From: Pohlia nutans
Taxonomy: Eukaryota; Streptophyta; Bryopsida; Bryales; Mniaceae
Direction: 5' to 3'
Length of the DNA: 64,000 nucleotides
NCBI GenBank assembly: GCA_022496805.1
Contig: CM040096.1
Span: forward strand, 16,369,501 to 16,433,500
Part shown: positions 34,301 through 51,074 of the stretch, piece after piece
Position numbering within the stretch: the stretch's first letter is position 1
Layout: each line of letters begins with the position of its first letter
Notes under the pieces: generated by a model
Seen by the model: the letters and a program-made list of their open reading frames with translations, nothing else
The model's database searches: none
Told to the model about the DNA's origin: nothing
Translations under genes and position numbers: made by a program

Positions 34301-35661
34301 TGAACACGAATCTCTGGTGGACTACACAATTCTTGGGGGATAATTTTGGTCTTCACAAGCAATGGGCACGGGTCTTAGCGCATCCTGGATTACAATGCTT
34401 ACGAGATCTGTGGATGGCCAACAGTATGGTGCCGCGCCCATGGCACGAGCTGCAGCACCAATTCGGCCTTCTAGACACTGAACGGCCACTCCTTGAACAA
34501 TACACCGTCAGAATCCTTCCGGCCTGGCGAGATTTATTCCGGCACACAGAAGCTCAATCGGTTCATGACGAATGGCTCGGCCTGTTTCGCGATCAGGAGG
34601 CAGAGGATCCTATCCTCGTCCTGCAGGCCACTGAGAGATTCAGACCGGCCCTGACGTTGGCAGAGACAGATGCGATCATCCCCGCTAGACATCCTCGGTT
34701 CTGCATCGGACAACACTCCAGGAGCCTCATCCCAGTTCCCGCAGGTAATCAAGCCGACCTAGTGGTCCGGTGCCGCATCCTACGGGTGCGAGTGATTCCG
34801 ATACCGTCTACGGCAAAACCGGCCTGCACAAGACGTTTACAGTACCTTGCGCCACTATCCAGGCTAACATTAGATCCAGGTCGATGGGCCTGGGAGGGTG
34901 GTGGTTCGCTCTATGAGTACACAACAAAAAAAGGTAGACTTCTGCTGTGGCCCCGTACGTGCTTGACCCTCCCAATCCAGGAGAAGTGGCGAGACCTAGT
35001 ACCCGCCAATTTTGAACCGGACTGGCGCGATGTGTGGACCGGATTACGCCCCCGAAAGGAAGCCGCTTTTCTCTGGAGCGTATACCACCGGGCTGTAGCG
35101 GTGAATGACTGGCGACATCAAGCATTCCCAGATCTCTCTGCTGAATGCACATGCTGTGACCGGGGAGAAGCGGAGTCCATCATCCACTGTTTCTACACAT
35201 GCGAGCCGGCCGCTCGAGCCTGGGCTTTTGTGACTACTGTTTTGCATGTCTTGGCTAAAACTCCTGTGGCCACTATGCCGTGGCTCATGCTATCATGGGA
35301 TCAGTGCATCTTTGGAGTTGCACTCCCAGTGGCTTTCCATGAATTTAGACAGGTATGGTCGCTCATTCGAGGAGTGGTGATGTGGACCGTCTGGATCCAG
35401 GGAAACCAGTGCGTGTTTCATAGCAATCGATGGCCGCCTGATGTGCTGGAGCGAACAGTCTGGGATGCCATCCTTGACCTGGCCCGGGTAGCCTGGACCA
35501 AAGTGGAATGGGCCTTACAACACCAACCTAGGAGTGCCCCCAAGGCCAGACGAGACTTCGACTCTCTGTGGCACCACGACGGGGTGTTTTTTACTCATAG
35601 TGGCACTGGGATCGTTTGGAATTACCAACGCCCCCGGGTAGGTAGCTTCATTAGTAGGTAA
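31357..35661 (+). CDS. LINE ORF2 protein: AP endonuclease, reverse transcriptase, C-terminal zinc motif
   Basis: 1434 aa, uninterrupted. The N-terminal endonuclease (1 to about 255) shows SVNVRGLNE, IQEHK, GDFNMVE (about 155) and SDHHPL (about 248-253). The reverse transcriptase (about 480-760) shows GKSPGADGILTEFY, AFLPNRFILD, LDFSKAYD (about 611-618), GVRQGCPLAPYMFLIV and the catalytic FADDT (718-722; Phe replaces the common Tyr). A zinc-binding reverse-transcriptase motif (CTCCDRGEAESIIHCFYTC) lies near 1263. No RNase H domain was seen. Together these nick target DNA and copy the LINE RNA there. Catalytic residues are present, so the copy may still be competent apart from the ORF1 stop. 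Confidence 0.95.
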   Translation: MKLHHLSVNVRGLNETVAMDAIQGYIKNCKPALDFVAIQEHKIRGQALENIGRRLWSQATCYGLEATVGYGHASQDEGAGCGGVMTLVHPRWARNVSAHGAILHNRAHWLILQGLPRGDIGVVNIYAPNDSPSRCILWETLARELPSHCRWMLIGDFNMVEVRTDKTRQGGAMIPYREHILFEALKTALNVDDYPRTEGSLKFSWDNNRPGADRALARLDRCYLFKANAQTPERTLLQYCIKGDLTRSDHHPLLVSIQLADQPPRPTHWKMNSYWLDEAAPTIHRIWQAASPGTTFFAKIRRVVRFYRGFCRTKAALLRADEDELATEFEAATHMAQNQPDDARLMQRRGECRTRLVNLLDRKFAGRKACSRIRWKHRGDQVSKEFFRAVREKGSTARITALHDDQGIRVTDREAVEARALAYYTALYAAPAQSTQQGHAESVLLGLIPDTLTGRFPATVIESLGRAPDITGLRHALGQMAHGKSPGADGILTEFYLKSWDLIGLDFAEMISTAVRDGKMPPGMNKSLIVLLPKDGDLEYIQHWRPITLLNTAYKILAKVLQIRLQNILPEVIHEGQSAFLPNRFILDTVLLQHETIAWAQETAQPLIMLKLDFSKAYDSVSWSFLFQVMRKMGMPETFVQMIRMLLMDAAAAVSINGLCTADFPIQRGVRQGCPLAPYMFLIVAEALATATHAAVGAGRLRGIILPDESIQHVLSQFADDTTYSIRGTERYLSEVSRLLEDFGLATGLHINRRKCALYWYGPGDPPPWLRSFGFEIAPPQALSKLLGTPFGITLDTADVDEFLFTKISKKLDYWTSVHLSLAARATVVNSVLLSSLWYFLSLWGGSKEILNTIRASLRNFLWAGTEEQVRARARWTDCCADKTVGGLGLIDPQEALISLTNKWIVKALIPGNAPLNILLRHRIASLQPPEAGSWPRSLQWALLPRFSAPRGSQLWNHMTQAWRRISHRIEATPPVNAEEIMNTNLWWTTQFLGDNFGLHKQWARVLAHPGLQCLRDLWMANSMVPRPWHELQHQFGLLDTERPLLEQYTVRILPAWRDLFRHTEAQSVHDEWLGLFRDQEAEDPILVLQATERFRPALTLAETDAIIPARHPRFCIGQHSRSLIPVPAGNQADLVVRCRILRVRVIPIPSTAKPACTRRLQYLAPLSRLTLDPGRWAWEGGGSLYEYTTKKGRLLLWPRTCLTLPIQEKWRDLVPANFEPDWRDVWTGLRPRKEAAFLWSVYHRAVAVNDWRHQAFPDLSAECTCCDRGEAESIIHCFYTCEPAARAWAFVTTVLHVLAKTPVATMPWLMLSWDQCIFGVALPVAFHEFRQVWSLIRGVVMWTVWIQGNQCVFHSNRWPPDVLERTVWDAILDLARVAWTKVEWALQHQPRSAPKARRDFDSLWHHDGVFFTHSGTGIVWNYQRPRVGSFISR

Positions 35662-35989
35662 CTGTTTTCAGGTTAGGTATCTTATCAGGTGTTTAAAAAT
35701 CCCAAAAATCTGGTTGCCAGCTTGCCATGTGCTTGCTCGGTTGTGCTGCGGTGTTGTTTATTTTGTCTCTTTGCTATGTAATAAATTCACCATTTGCTTC
35801 AAAAATAAAAAAAATAAAAAAAGGTTAACAACAATTAAGTTTATGTATGACATCACTAGGGTGGTAGGCCAAACATGCCAATGCCACATAGCATTTCAAA
35901 ATGCCTTTGCCTAGTAAAATTTATTTTAAATGATTTTTGAAATAACATTTGAAATAAATTTTGAAATAATTTATCAAATGTTGTTTAAT

Positions 35990-36773
35990 TTAACCCCTAA
36001 ACGCTCGAGGGGGTTCCCCCACCCAAAACTGCCTTATTTTGAACATTTTCGTTGATGATTTTTTGAATGCTTTTCAAAACCCTTTTTTCACATTTGAACT
36101 GTAGGATCTTGTATTCCTAGGCCTTATAATCCATCCGTCAAAGTTTCAATTCATTTGGCTGTATGAATGTCAAGATTATAGCAAATGAAGTTGAGATTTT
36201 GAAATTTCAGGCCTTGAAAAATCTGGGTTGAGTTGCTTTGATGGGCTCTCAAATTCAAAAAAAAGAAGTTGAAATGATGTGCCGTTTTTTACTATCTTCA
36301 AGATGAGGTAGTTAACAAGATGCATGACTCAATTTGACAGGATTTTCAATTCATTAGCATTTCTTCAGAGACCTTGTAATGGGTAGAGGTATGAAGGGAA
36401 GCAAGAGATTTTGGCTAAATTAGATTATTCCTTCAATTTTCCTCCAATTGAATGAGCCCACCATAGCATGCAACCCATGTGAGTTGGACAAAAGTTCCTT
36501 TGAGGTGCCCAATGAATCTCATTGGCTCTGATTTTTTTGTCAAGCCTACTCGAAGTGTTGAAACTGCCTATCAACATTGAGGTGTTTCACTTTGAAGAAT
36601 TCCGCTAAGTGGAGTTTTGATCAGATGAACGTAATTCTAATTGCATTGGACAGAAGACTTGTTTACCTATACCATCATGTATAATTTTTTAAGAAAGTTA
36701 TTTTTTTGGGCTTAAACATCCCGGAAAAATGAATAGCGACCAAAAAATCGTCTCTTGGGAGCTTAGGAGTTAC
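35990..36773. mobile_element. TTAA-type element, family D (about 780 bp, aged)
   Basis: Starts TTAACCCCTAAACGCTC. The right end GGGAGCTTAGGAGTTA is a decayed inverse whose target copy reads TTAC. Near the right end, agcgacca...tcgtc parallels the subterminal motif of 39248-39799. Non-coding. Confidence 0.6.
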
Positions 36774-38453
36774 CTTTAGAAATAACATTTTAAACAGCCT
36801 TTTAGGTCCAACCACTTCATGGGTGGATTGGCTACAACTTCAAGACTACGTCATGGCCTTGACATATAATCTAAATTTGAATAACAATTATATTGCAAAT
36901 TTTTGTCAGGGCAAGACGGCACTATTTCGTGAGTCATAGTTCTTGGAACTATGTACATGTGCCACAATGGAATGGTCGACACCAGCCGACCCTCAACAAT
37001 TCCTTTATTATCAAGGAAGCGACACATCATTGAAGGAGTGTTCAATTGTTGAAAAAGTAATGTTTTTGTAAACTTTTTCAAGACTTCAATATTTTTAAAG
37101 GTAGTGAAGTGTCAAATGTAATTTTCTTGAAACATTTTAAACACTTTATTAAATAAGAAGCTTGAGAGACAACTTCAACACAAAGGCTTTTTTTCATTTT
37201 TGATTGTTCATGCCTTGGTGGAGATGTGTTCAAGGATTTGAATGAAGGTCTTTTTGTTGATAATTTTTTAATTTGTTTGATAAATAAGATAGAGTTAGGG
37301 ACCACTTCGAAGAGGAGGTTTTTTAATTTTTAATTTGTATTTATAGGTCCTAACACATGTTCAAGAATTTGACGGGGAAGTTTTTAAGTTGATAATTTTT
37401 ACATACTATAAGGGATATTTTAGAGTTGAAGACAAATTTAATGGGGAAGTTTTTCAATTGGTGATTCATTTAATAAAACTATGTAATTAACATTGCCCTT
37501 GACATATGCCTTGAAACCTCCTACTATATTGTTTCTCTAATGATAAAACATCTTTGCTACTGTATCAATCACAAGTACTTGACATCGTTTTCAAAGGCCA
37601 CCACTCTTGATAATCGTCACTTTTAGTGCGGAGAGCAACGTAGCCCTAGTTCATTGTTCCTACACCAATGGAAGAACAAGATGTCAAGGTCTCAATATAA
37701 AGATCATCAAATCTTAACTAGCCTTTATTTTTGCATGCATTCAACAAACTTTGAAGTAGCCTCTTCAGATGTCCTCAAAATACTAGAGTTTATAACCTTC
37801 GATTTTGACAAAATACCATAAAAAATAGCAAATTGTCACTTAAATTCAAGACAATAGTTCATCTTCCTAATTCGTGATCTTCAACCAAATACAAATATTA
37901 CAATGGATAAAACATCAACATTGCAATGTTGATTCTTTAGTTGGTGAGATGATGAACATTTTCAAGAACTTACTGATGAAGCTATACGAAGTTCATTCGA
38001 TTATGTTAAAAAAATATACTCTTTACGGTAGACACTTTACTAGTAGACACTTTACAGTAGACACTTTAGTAACAAGTCTACTCTTTATAGTAGACACTTA
38101 TTCATGTGCAAGGCTCTAAATAAGTTCATGTGAAGAATGGAAACCTTGCAAAAATAAAGTTTTTCCCTTAAAATCTTGTCAAACCAAAAATTCCAGATCT
38201 ACATTCTCATTCCTCTAAAGCTCTTACAAGAGTTAATACCAATGTTGAGCTAGTAATAACACGATCTTACTAAAATTTAAGGAAGTGGTTCATTTTGTGA
38301 TCCCCAACTAGGTATGTAAAATGAACATAAGATTAACACTTCACTAAATTTTTTCTAAGAGCATGCTCACCCTACCTATGCTTACGGAATATTTGGATGA
38401 AAAGTTTTTGACAACATTTGTACCGTACATGCTCTCATTGACGCCAAATTTGC
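36774..38453. repeat. Intergenic with old repeats
   Basis: 36880-37030 and 37480-37600 are copies of the repeats described at 27740-28725. A TAGACACTTTA tandem micro-repeat is at about 38028-38095. No gene recognised. Confidence 0.5.
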
Positions 38454-38683
38454 AAGATAAAGTAGAGGTACCTTAAATCACCACGAACCTAAAACTACCA
38501 ATTTCTACACCCTTCCTTCAGTTTAGGGAGGAAATGTAGGTTGTCGGTACATGACTTAACCTTTTAGCAATTAATGCATAAGTCATGTAATGAAAGCCTA
38601 CATTTCCTCCGTAAAATGAAAGAAGGGTGTAGAAGTTGGTGGTTTTAGAAGTCATGGTGGTTCAAGGTTCATCTACCTTATAA
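38454..38683. mobile_element. Palindromic hairpin element
   Basis: Two arms of about 104 nt (38454-38557 and 38580-38683) are inverse copies, roughly 80% matched, around a 22-nt spacer. Shared core: tctacaccctt.cttca and ggaggaaatgtagg. Probably a foldback MITE; a small-RNA precursor is possible. Confidence 0.7.
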
Positions 38684-39012
38684 TGATGTCACAATAAACC
38701 CTTCTAAACTAATGATTAGCAAGTTTAACAATGATTAATAGTTTGGGGACTTGTGTGTTGGAATACATGGCAATCTGACATTTGTTTACCATTATGCAAT
38801 AAGGTGAGATACAATTTTGTGGGTGAGGGAGGGATAAATTAGCAAGATAAAAATTTCATGCATTCACTACACTAATTATCCCATTTTGTGCGTGTGATAC
38901 TAATTCCCAAGGCACACACTATTTTGCCAAATCTCAAAATTAGCGAGGGCTGAAATATTTACTGAGTAGCTGAAATCTTCAAAAATGCCTCTTGACCCTC
39001 AATCCTATTGTG

Positions 39013-39251
39013 TTAACCCTTTAAGGACCAAGAAGCCCAGATATGGCTTCATGTTTTTTTAGCAGTTTTGAGTGAGTTCTATGTGAAGTTTCTATTATTC
39101 AAATTTATTTATGTTTTTGGTCAACACATGCAATGTTCTTTACTCAATCCGGTGATATAAAATTTGGACTTATCTAAATCATACTTTTCATTATATGAAT
39201 GATTGAATTTGTCATTTTTAAACCATGAATTCTTGGTCCTTAAAGGGTTAA
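39013..39251 (+). mobile_element. TTAA-flanked MITE, family E copy 2 (239 bp)
   Basis: Begins TTAACCCTTTAAGGACCAAG and ends CTTGGTCCTTAAAGGGTTAA, an almost perfect 20-bp inverse. Interior matches 15064-15330 and the inverse of 45623-45862. Confidence 0.9.
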
Positions 39252-39799
39252 CCCCTAAGCGCTCAAACGACCATTTTCTGGTCGCTGCCCGAATCTAACG
39301 GGTTGCCCGGAACAAAAAGTAATTTTTTGAAAAAATAAAAAATATTTTAAAATACTACATCAAGTCTACTTTCCAACCCAATTTGAATTATGGCAATCTA
39401 AGTTAAACTCCATCCGGGAGAATTTTTCAAAGTAGATCACCTCAACATTGTCTTAGCGTTATAAAATTTTCTATTTGGGGAAAGTGATGATGATCCCTCC
39501 ATCATTTCTTTTGCTTTTTTGAAGTTTACAATAGATAGCCCAACTTTAACCAATCATACTAAATTTTGAACTCTATTAAAATTGAAAATTATAATTTATA
39601 CAAATTTTCAAAGGTTAATGCTTTTAAATTCATTAAAAAATGATCTAAAGTTATTTTTGGAAGTTTGACTGTACGGATAATTTGTAGAGATGATACTCTA
39701 CATTTTGTCTATTGAACCAAACTTCATCAAACATATGGAAGGCACATATTATAACACATCTATGTTTTGTCCAATACCCCTCGGGCTTTTAGGGGTTAA
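39248..39799 (+). mobile_element. TTAA-flanked MITE, family C (552 bp), sharing a TTAA with the previous element
   Basis: Begins TTAACCCCTAAGCGCTC and ends GGGCTTTTAGGGGTTAA. A subterminal palindrome CGACCATTTTCTGGTCG follows the left end. The TTAA at 39248-39251 is both the right border of one element and the left border of this one, giving GGGTTAACCCC at the junction. Confidence 0.85.
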
Positions 39800-40524
39800 G
39801 AAATGGCCCTTTAAATCTAAGTTTGGTTGACCATATCTGACATTCTACTTGTGCTTGGTCCATTGACTATTTGGTATGTGACATTCTACTTGTGATTGGT
39901 CTATTGACTATTTGGTATGCACTTCTGGTGTTTGAGGGGCATTTGAGGGTGGAGGAGTAAGTTCAAGGGCTCTTCAAATGTAGATGAATACTTTTACCAA
40001 GTTAGCTTTAGCATGCATGGGTGCAGATGCTCTTAGTCTCTTACCACCAGCCCAACACTAGTTGGTTAAGACCAATACTACACTAAAAATTACTAGCAAC
40101 TAAAATCACCATATACGGCCCACGGTATTTTTGAACGACCACATTAATAATTATTTTTCTAAAATACTGTGGTAAAATTCATCCAAATTTGTTCAAATGG
40201 ATGAAACATTGTTCAAACAAATGAGAATTTGTCCAAATGGATGAATGTACCCACAACAATTATCCACCACAGTATGTGGTGATTTCAACTGTAGGCCTCA
40301 GCTGGCTGGACAGCTATAATGACAGGCGGATGTTTGTATTATTATTTGTTATTAGACAAGTATATTATTTTTGGGTTTGGGGTGATGGTGGCATATGACT
40401 GAATATATGATTCTCCAAGTGAAGGCAAGTGAGGTGAATAAAAATAATATTCTGTAATCATATGGCAGTCAGTCGGTGAGTGTAGGTGAGCAAGAGATTC
40501 CAGCGATGACCACGCCCCCGACCC

Positions 40525-40549
40525 GGCTGGCTGGCTGGCTGGCTGGCTG
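40525..40549. repeat. (GGCT)n run in the hydroxylase 3' region
   Basis: About six GGCT units, 31 nt past the hydroxylase stop codon. Confidence 0.9.
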
Positions 40550-40579
40550 TCAAACTTACAGCTCACGGTGACAATGCAA

Positions 40580-46328
<5,749 letters not shown>

Positions 46329-46514
46329 TCCTGGTTTGCGGAGTCCTTAGCCAGCCTGCCAGCCTACCACATCAACATTTTAACATTTTAGACTCTTCTA
46401 AGAACAACGATGACAACAATATTGGCACAAAATAATGTCTTCAAAAAGTTCAACATCATATTAGTACTTAAAGTGGTGAAATTCCAACACTACCTCAGAT
46501 CTCCAACTGTCCTA

Positions 46515-46730
46515 CTCCCTCTCTTCCGAAATAAAAAGCACTTTGAGATTACAAATACATGAATAAATTGATCGGGCGAGCCGTGGCGTCATTTGTTAAT
46601 TAATACAATGTATAGTGTGCTTAACGACGTAAGCTCGGGCACAATAGGCGAGCAGAATAAACAAATGGTCGTCTAATTACGGAACAAAAAATATGTTCTC
46701 CCGTTGGTTTTTATTTCGGAACAGAGGGAG
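46515..46730. mobile_element. Stowaway-type (Tc1/mariner) MITE, 216 bp
   Basis: Ends CTCCCTCTCTTCCGAAAT and ATTTCGGAACAGAGGGAG, flanked by TA on both sides. The CTCCCTC terminus and TA duplication are the Stowaway signature. It lies about 190 bp upstream of the hydroxylase ATG and interrupts an old repeat (cctcagatct / gtttttagagct) also present near 47020-47080. Confidence 0.88.
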
Positions 46731-47760
46731 TAGTTTTTAGAGCTCGGTGCATTTGAATGTCACAAGTTTGGCACTCTGAAACACACCAATTTGACTAGTA
46801 AGACCATCTAATCAAACTGCGTATTGTGTCTATCCACCGAGGATTAACAAATGTCTTGTTCAAACAATTTCCTTGAGGTCGTCGCTACCTGAGTCAATCA
46901 CCAAGCGTCACTCCTAATTACTGAAATAAATTTGGATGTCATGCATTAAACCTCATATTTATTAAAATGGTGGATTTCAGTGAGATTGGTGCAGTTTCAG
47001 TTGCCCAACTGATACCTCAGATCTATGGTTTTTAAAGCTCTGGACACTTGAAAGTCCTAGTTTACAAAGGCTCTCCGAAACACATCCTTATAATGAACAT
47101 GACCATCATTTATTAGAATGAACACAAATTTTTGGAAACGTACTATACTACATAATTCAAAATCAAATCTGCGGGAGGGAATCGTCCAGCCCTTGAGATG
47201 TACCCAATTTGCATCCACCTGCAGAATTGAAGTCAGTACAGAAATGAAATCTGTCAAGCTGATGAGAGCCTTCTACACACAACAGCCTCGATTCAAAAAT
47301 GCTCACATTTTTGTAGTTGCAAGCAGTACGTCGTTACCTTAGTCGTGTGGATCCACCTTTTGATACTTTCGAGGTCAAGGTTTGATTTGAGTTCAGTGCA
47401 AATTCCCAACAATGATGCTGGCTAGCTGCAGTACTTATGTGGTAACGAAGAATTTGCAATAGTGTGCTCACGTTGCTGCTTGATCGATTAATACTTGAAA
47501 TAAGGCATCGTCCTCTTGCCGAGCACTTGAACAGCATGTGGAAGAGTCAGGCTCACCCTTTGCCTTGGAAACAGCGAAACACCGCGGCTCACAATGTGTG
47601 ATCATAAGATTCATGCAGTACATCCATGCATGGCCATTTGCACCACCCTGACTTCAGCAACAAAGAGCAATTTCTTGACAGTTATGAATGGAAGTAAATA
47701 AAATAAAACTAATTAAAAGGAACTACATACACACCATGAGGGAGGTAGCGTATTATCGCC
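46731..47760. repeat. Upstream intergenic region with diverged repeats
   Basis: The motif gtttttagagctc..tgcatttgaatgtcac (46732) recurs at about 47030 and 49553 in diverged form. No gene recognised; open frames here are short and biased. Confidence 0.45.
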
Positions 47761-47900
47761 ATGTTCGTTTAATTGGGAATTTCGGCCATATTGGGACTCT
47801 TTGAAATCTACAACTGGCATAGATTCAATGGGAAATTCTATACCAATCGTAGATTTCGAAGAGTCCCAATATGGTGGAAATTCCCAATTAAACGAATATG
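47761..47900. mobile_element. Near-perfect hairpin, 140 bp
   Basis: Arms of about 52 nt (47761-47812, 47849-47900) differ at about four positions around a 36-nt loop. Core motif: tcgtttaattgggaattt and catattgggactctt. Most likely a foldback MITE; a microRNA-like precursor cannot be excluded. Confidence 0.75.
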
Positions 47901-50741
47901 ACAATGATTGTCATGGTGGCTGATGCACTGCTTGTGTGCCTGCCTGCCGGATTAGCCTCTTGCCCATCCAATATCAAAATATTTGAGCATATTTTCAAAA
48001 AATTCTTCTAATTTTTCCAATCTTAAAAGGGAAAAAAGACCATCCTATTTGCACGTCCAATGATCCAAACCTGCCCAATATGACAACCATGGCGTATGGA
48101 GAGCGTAGACTACATCACCATCGGTATTCACAATCGAGCATACATCTCATTAGCATGATGCCACCAGCCTTAACTTGCTTCAGAGGAGACCTCAGCCGCG
48201 TTTTTCATATGATGCTGTTGCCACAATATATCTATCAACCCTTCCCCTTTGATACCGTGCTTGAACGTCTGATTTGGCACTTCAATTGGTTTAGGGTGAT
48301 TTCTTCTTTTTTCAGTTCGCAATTTAAAAACAAACTTGAATCAATATTTTGAACACATCTTGTTGCCTAGGCTTTGGTACTAGTGAGGTTCCCCATACAA
48401 TATTGAGCAAAAACACAATTTGCCAATAATTTTCACAAAATTGCAACATTTAAATTAAAGTTTTTATAATCCAAAAAATACTTAATTTATATCTGAATTT
48501 GACCTTCATTTACGGTACCAGCCAGTGTTCACTTCTGGACATGTACGGCAGAGGTATGTACATTTTCATTGTGCCCCAATGAACACTTTTGATACAAAGA
48601 TACAGTACACTGCACTCAAGCCTTGTGTTGCATGAGTAGCAGAAATTTTGTCGCATATTTGCCATATTTCGTTGGGAAAAACAATTCTAAAAGACAAATT
48701 AGCATGGACGTAATGATCTTTTTGGGCTCATTTCGCTTCTTTCTGGTCAAAATGGAGCCAAGGAGCCATAATGGAGTCAATGTGGAGCAAAATTGAGTCT
48801 AAATGAGCCAAAATGAACAAATTGCAATGTGGCAATTTGAACGGAATATGAGGGTGATTGCCAGAAACACTTGTACTACGGGTATCGCTTTTGTCAAAAG
48901 TGAACATGCAATGTGCACTATAAATCTGCACTTAAAAAACAAAATGACAAAAGTGCACGATAAGGAGGTTGATGATTGAAAATCCTCTTCAATTCATAAC
49001 CTACACTTCAAAACTCCCATGATGAGAGGGTTGGCAATCACCAACCTCATGAAATCCACAGCCCAAATTCATAATCATGATTTTGTGTCATGTGCACTTT
49101 TTATATTGCATGTGTACTTTTAACGGAAGCGGTGTTAATTGTAAATTAACCCTCCAGTCATGAACTTCAATCCAATGGTGAAGAATTAACTTGATCAAAC
49201 TGTGCAACTGGTATTTTCAGTAATTCAGTCTGTTGTGAATCAATGAGGAACTTACCCATACAGATAATTTCAATGTCCTTAATAAATTCACTCTTGACTA
49301 AAGAGCCCACCACTTTATATTTCAAGATTTTATTTGGCAAATTTCAGTGTCCAAAATGATACGGTAGTCAAGTGCTCAGAGGAGTTCCTCAAACCATTTC
49401 AGTTCCAGACAGGTAACTGAAATTTTGTTATATTACATTGGAAGTTAATGCAGATGTATGTTACAAATCAATTTTGTTATATTGGCAGAAATTCACAACA
49501 TCGACTCTTTTCGAAATAGGAGTTTGAAAACCTAAATCTACACCAGTTTTCGTTTTTAGAGCTTTGAGCAGTTGAATGTCACGATTTTGGTGCTCTAAAT
49601 CATGTCAGTATAATGATATTGACAATACATGATTTGTGTTTTTTGTGAGACTAGATACTAAAATTTTAGAATGCATGGTTTCTTGTGCTTTTGATGTAGA
49701 AAATGCAATTCAACTTCTCAAATTTGCATTGCCACATTCGTCTTGGGCTCATTTTTGGTTCATTTTGACTTCTCGTGGTGCTTTTTTTTAAAAAACAAAA
49801 CAAAAAAATGAGCTAAAAAAATCAGTGCATGCGTCCTAATCTGTCACTTAGATTTTTTTCCAATGGAATTTCTTATAACTTCTAGCAATGCAAAGTATTA
49901 CAATGTGAAGTACTACACTCTAACCTTGTTATTACCACTCTCCAAAATCTGCAAAGAATATTTGTCACTGTGCATAACATTCAGTAGCCTTCATGCCCAC
50001 TGCCTTTCCTTCATGCACTCTGCTCATCTTGAGCCTCCACCTGTCTACTTAGCTACTTATGAAGTGCTGTCGGGTGTAGAATATTCCACACCATCTATTG
50101 TAGAGTCAAGGCAGAGACAATGCATGCTACTAAATGTTATGTGGACATGTGATTCACTAAAAGAAAATGGTAGTTTTTTGACTACCCAGTCGAAGGCTCT
50201 TGCGACTAGAAATTTGCACACTTATGACTGAAAATTCATTTTGCAACTCAAAATTTGTACACTTGTGATTGAAAATCCTCTTGCGACTGTACACTTGGGA
50301 CTAGGGGTAGTAAAAGAACTACCATTTTCTTCTAGTGATTGCACACGTACTTTTCACATGGCGAGGTCTGAACTCATGCACGTTGCTTACCAACAGTGTG
50401 ATATAAAAGAGTTCAAAGTGTTTGCCCATGACATGACATGCCGATGGCCTCATTGACTTAAACCCTTGTTGACCTTCCTTGCATTTGTTGTGACTTCCGC
50501 TCTTCAAGTATGAACATATAATGACTACTATCAATTGGTCATTCAGGTGGTGTGAGAATGCGAGATCAGTTGGTCTCCAGAGTTTCAATCAGTAGTCTTT
50601 GCTTTTTTCCTTGCATTGAGCAACACGGCACCCCATCACACAATCATTACCTAGAAGCCTATAATCACAAGCATCTATATTCTATAGCCATATTTTTGGC
50701 AGGATTTCTTCATGAAATTGGGCGTCCATGGTAAAAGCTTA
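47901..50741. other. Intergenic region
   Basis: No gene recognised. 50020-50150 is an inverse relative of 16780-16930. Open frames (for example 48080-48352) lack codon bias or motifs. At 50160-50340 an imperfect palindrome carries aaaatggtagtt...aactaccattttcttc. Confidence 0.45.
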
Positions 50742-51074
50742 CACTACAAGAAAACTTTAGTAAAAAATAAGCTCACAAGTTTGTCATGTGCAGTTTTTTT
50801 TACCACTTTAGATTGCAGATGCATAATATGTGCAGCATCTTCATTTGCTCACTTCAAGTGTACTTTTTGGAATTAGGAGGCATATAATATACCGTTGGAA
50901 AGGTCTCAAATAAGCACCTCCAAAGGTATATTATAGTTTTCTAATTCCAAAAATTGCACTTGTAGTGAGCAAATGAAGATTCTGCACATGTTATACATCT
51001 ACAGTTCAAGGTGGTTTAAAAAACTGCACATAAAAAACTTGTGTAGTTTTTCTTTACCGGATTTTCTTATAGTG
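50742..51074. mobile_element. CACTA-type hairpin MITE, 333 bp
   Basis: Ends CACTACAAGAAAAC and GATTTTCTTATAGTG with perfect 3-bp duplication TTA. Most of its length folds back on itself (ggaattaggaggcata.aatatacc against ggtatattatagttttctaattcc). CACTACAAGAAAA is the classic plant CACTA terminus. Confidence 0.85.

Larger units (their letters stand above)
28737..35821 (+). mobile_element. Full-length L1-like LINE (about 7.1 kb)
   Basis: Flanked by an 11-bp duplication AGGTTAACAAC (28726-28736 and 35822-35832). It has a GC-rich 5'UTR (28737-29008), ORF1, a middle frame, ORF2, a short 3'UTR and an A-rich tail from about 35797. There is no LTR, as expected for a LINE. Near-intact frames and a perfect duplication indicate recent insertion. 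It landed in an older repeat (28540-28725). Confidence 0.93.

Noticed and set aside
48080..48352. Open frame of 90 codons
   Set aside because: No domain, no splice partners and no supporting context; composition typical of intergenic DNA.
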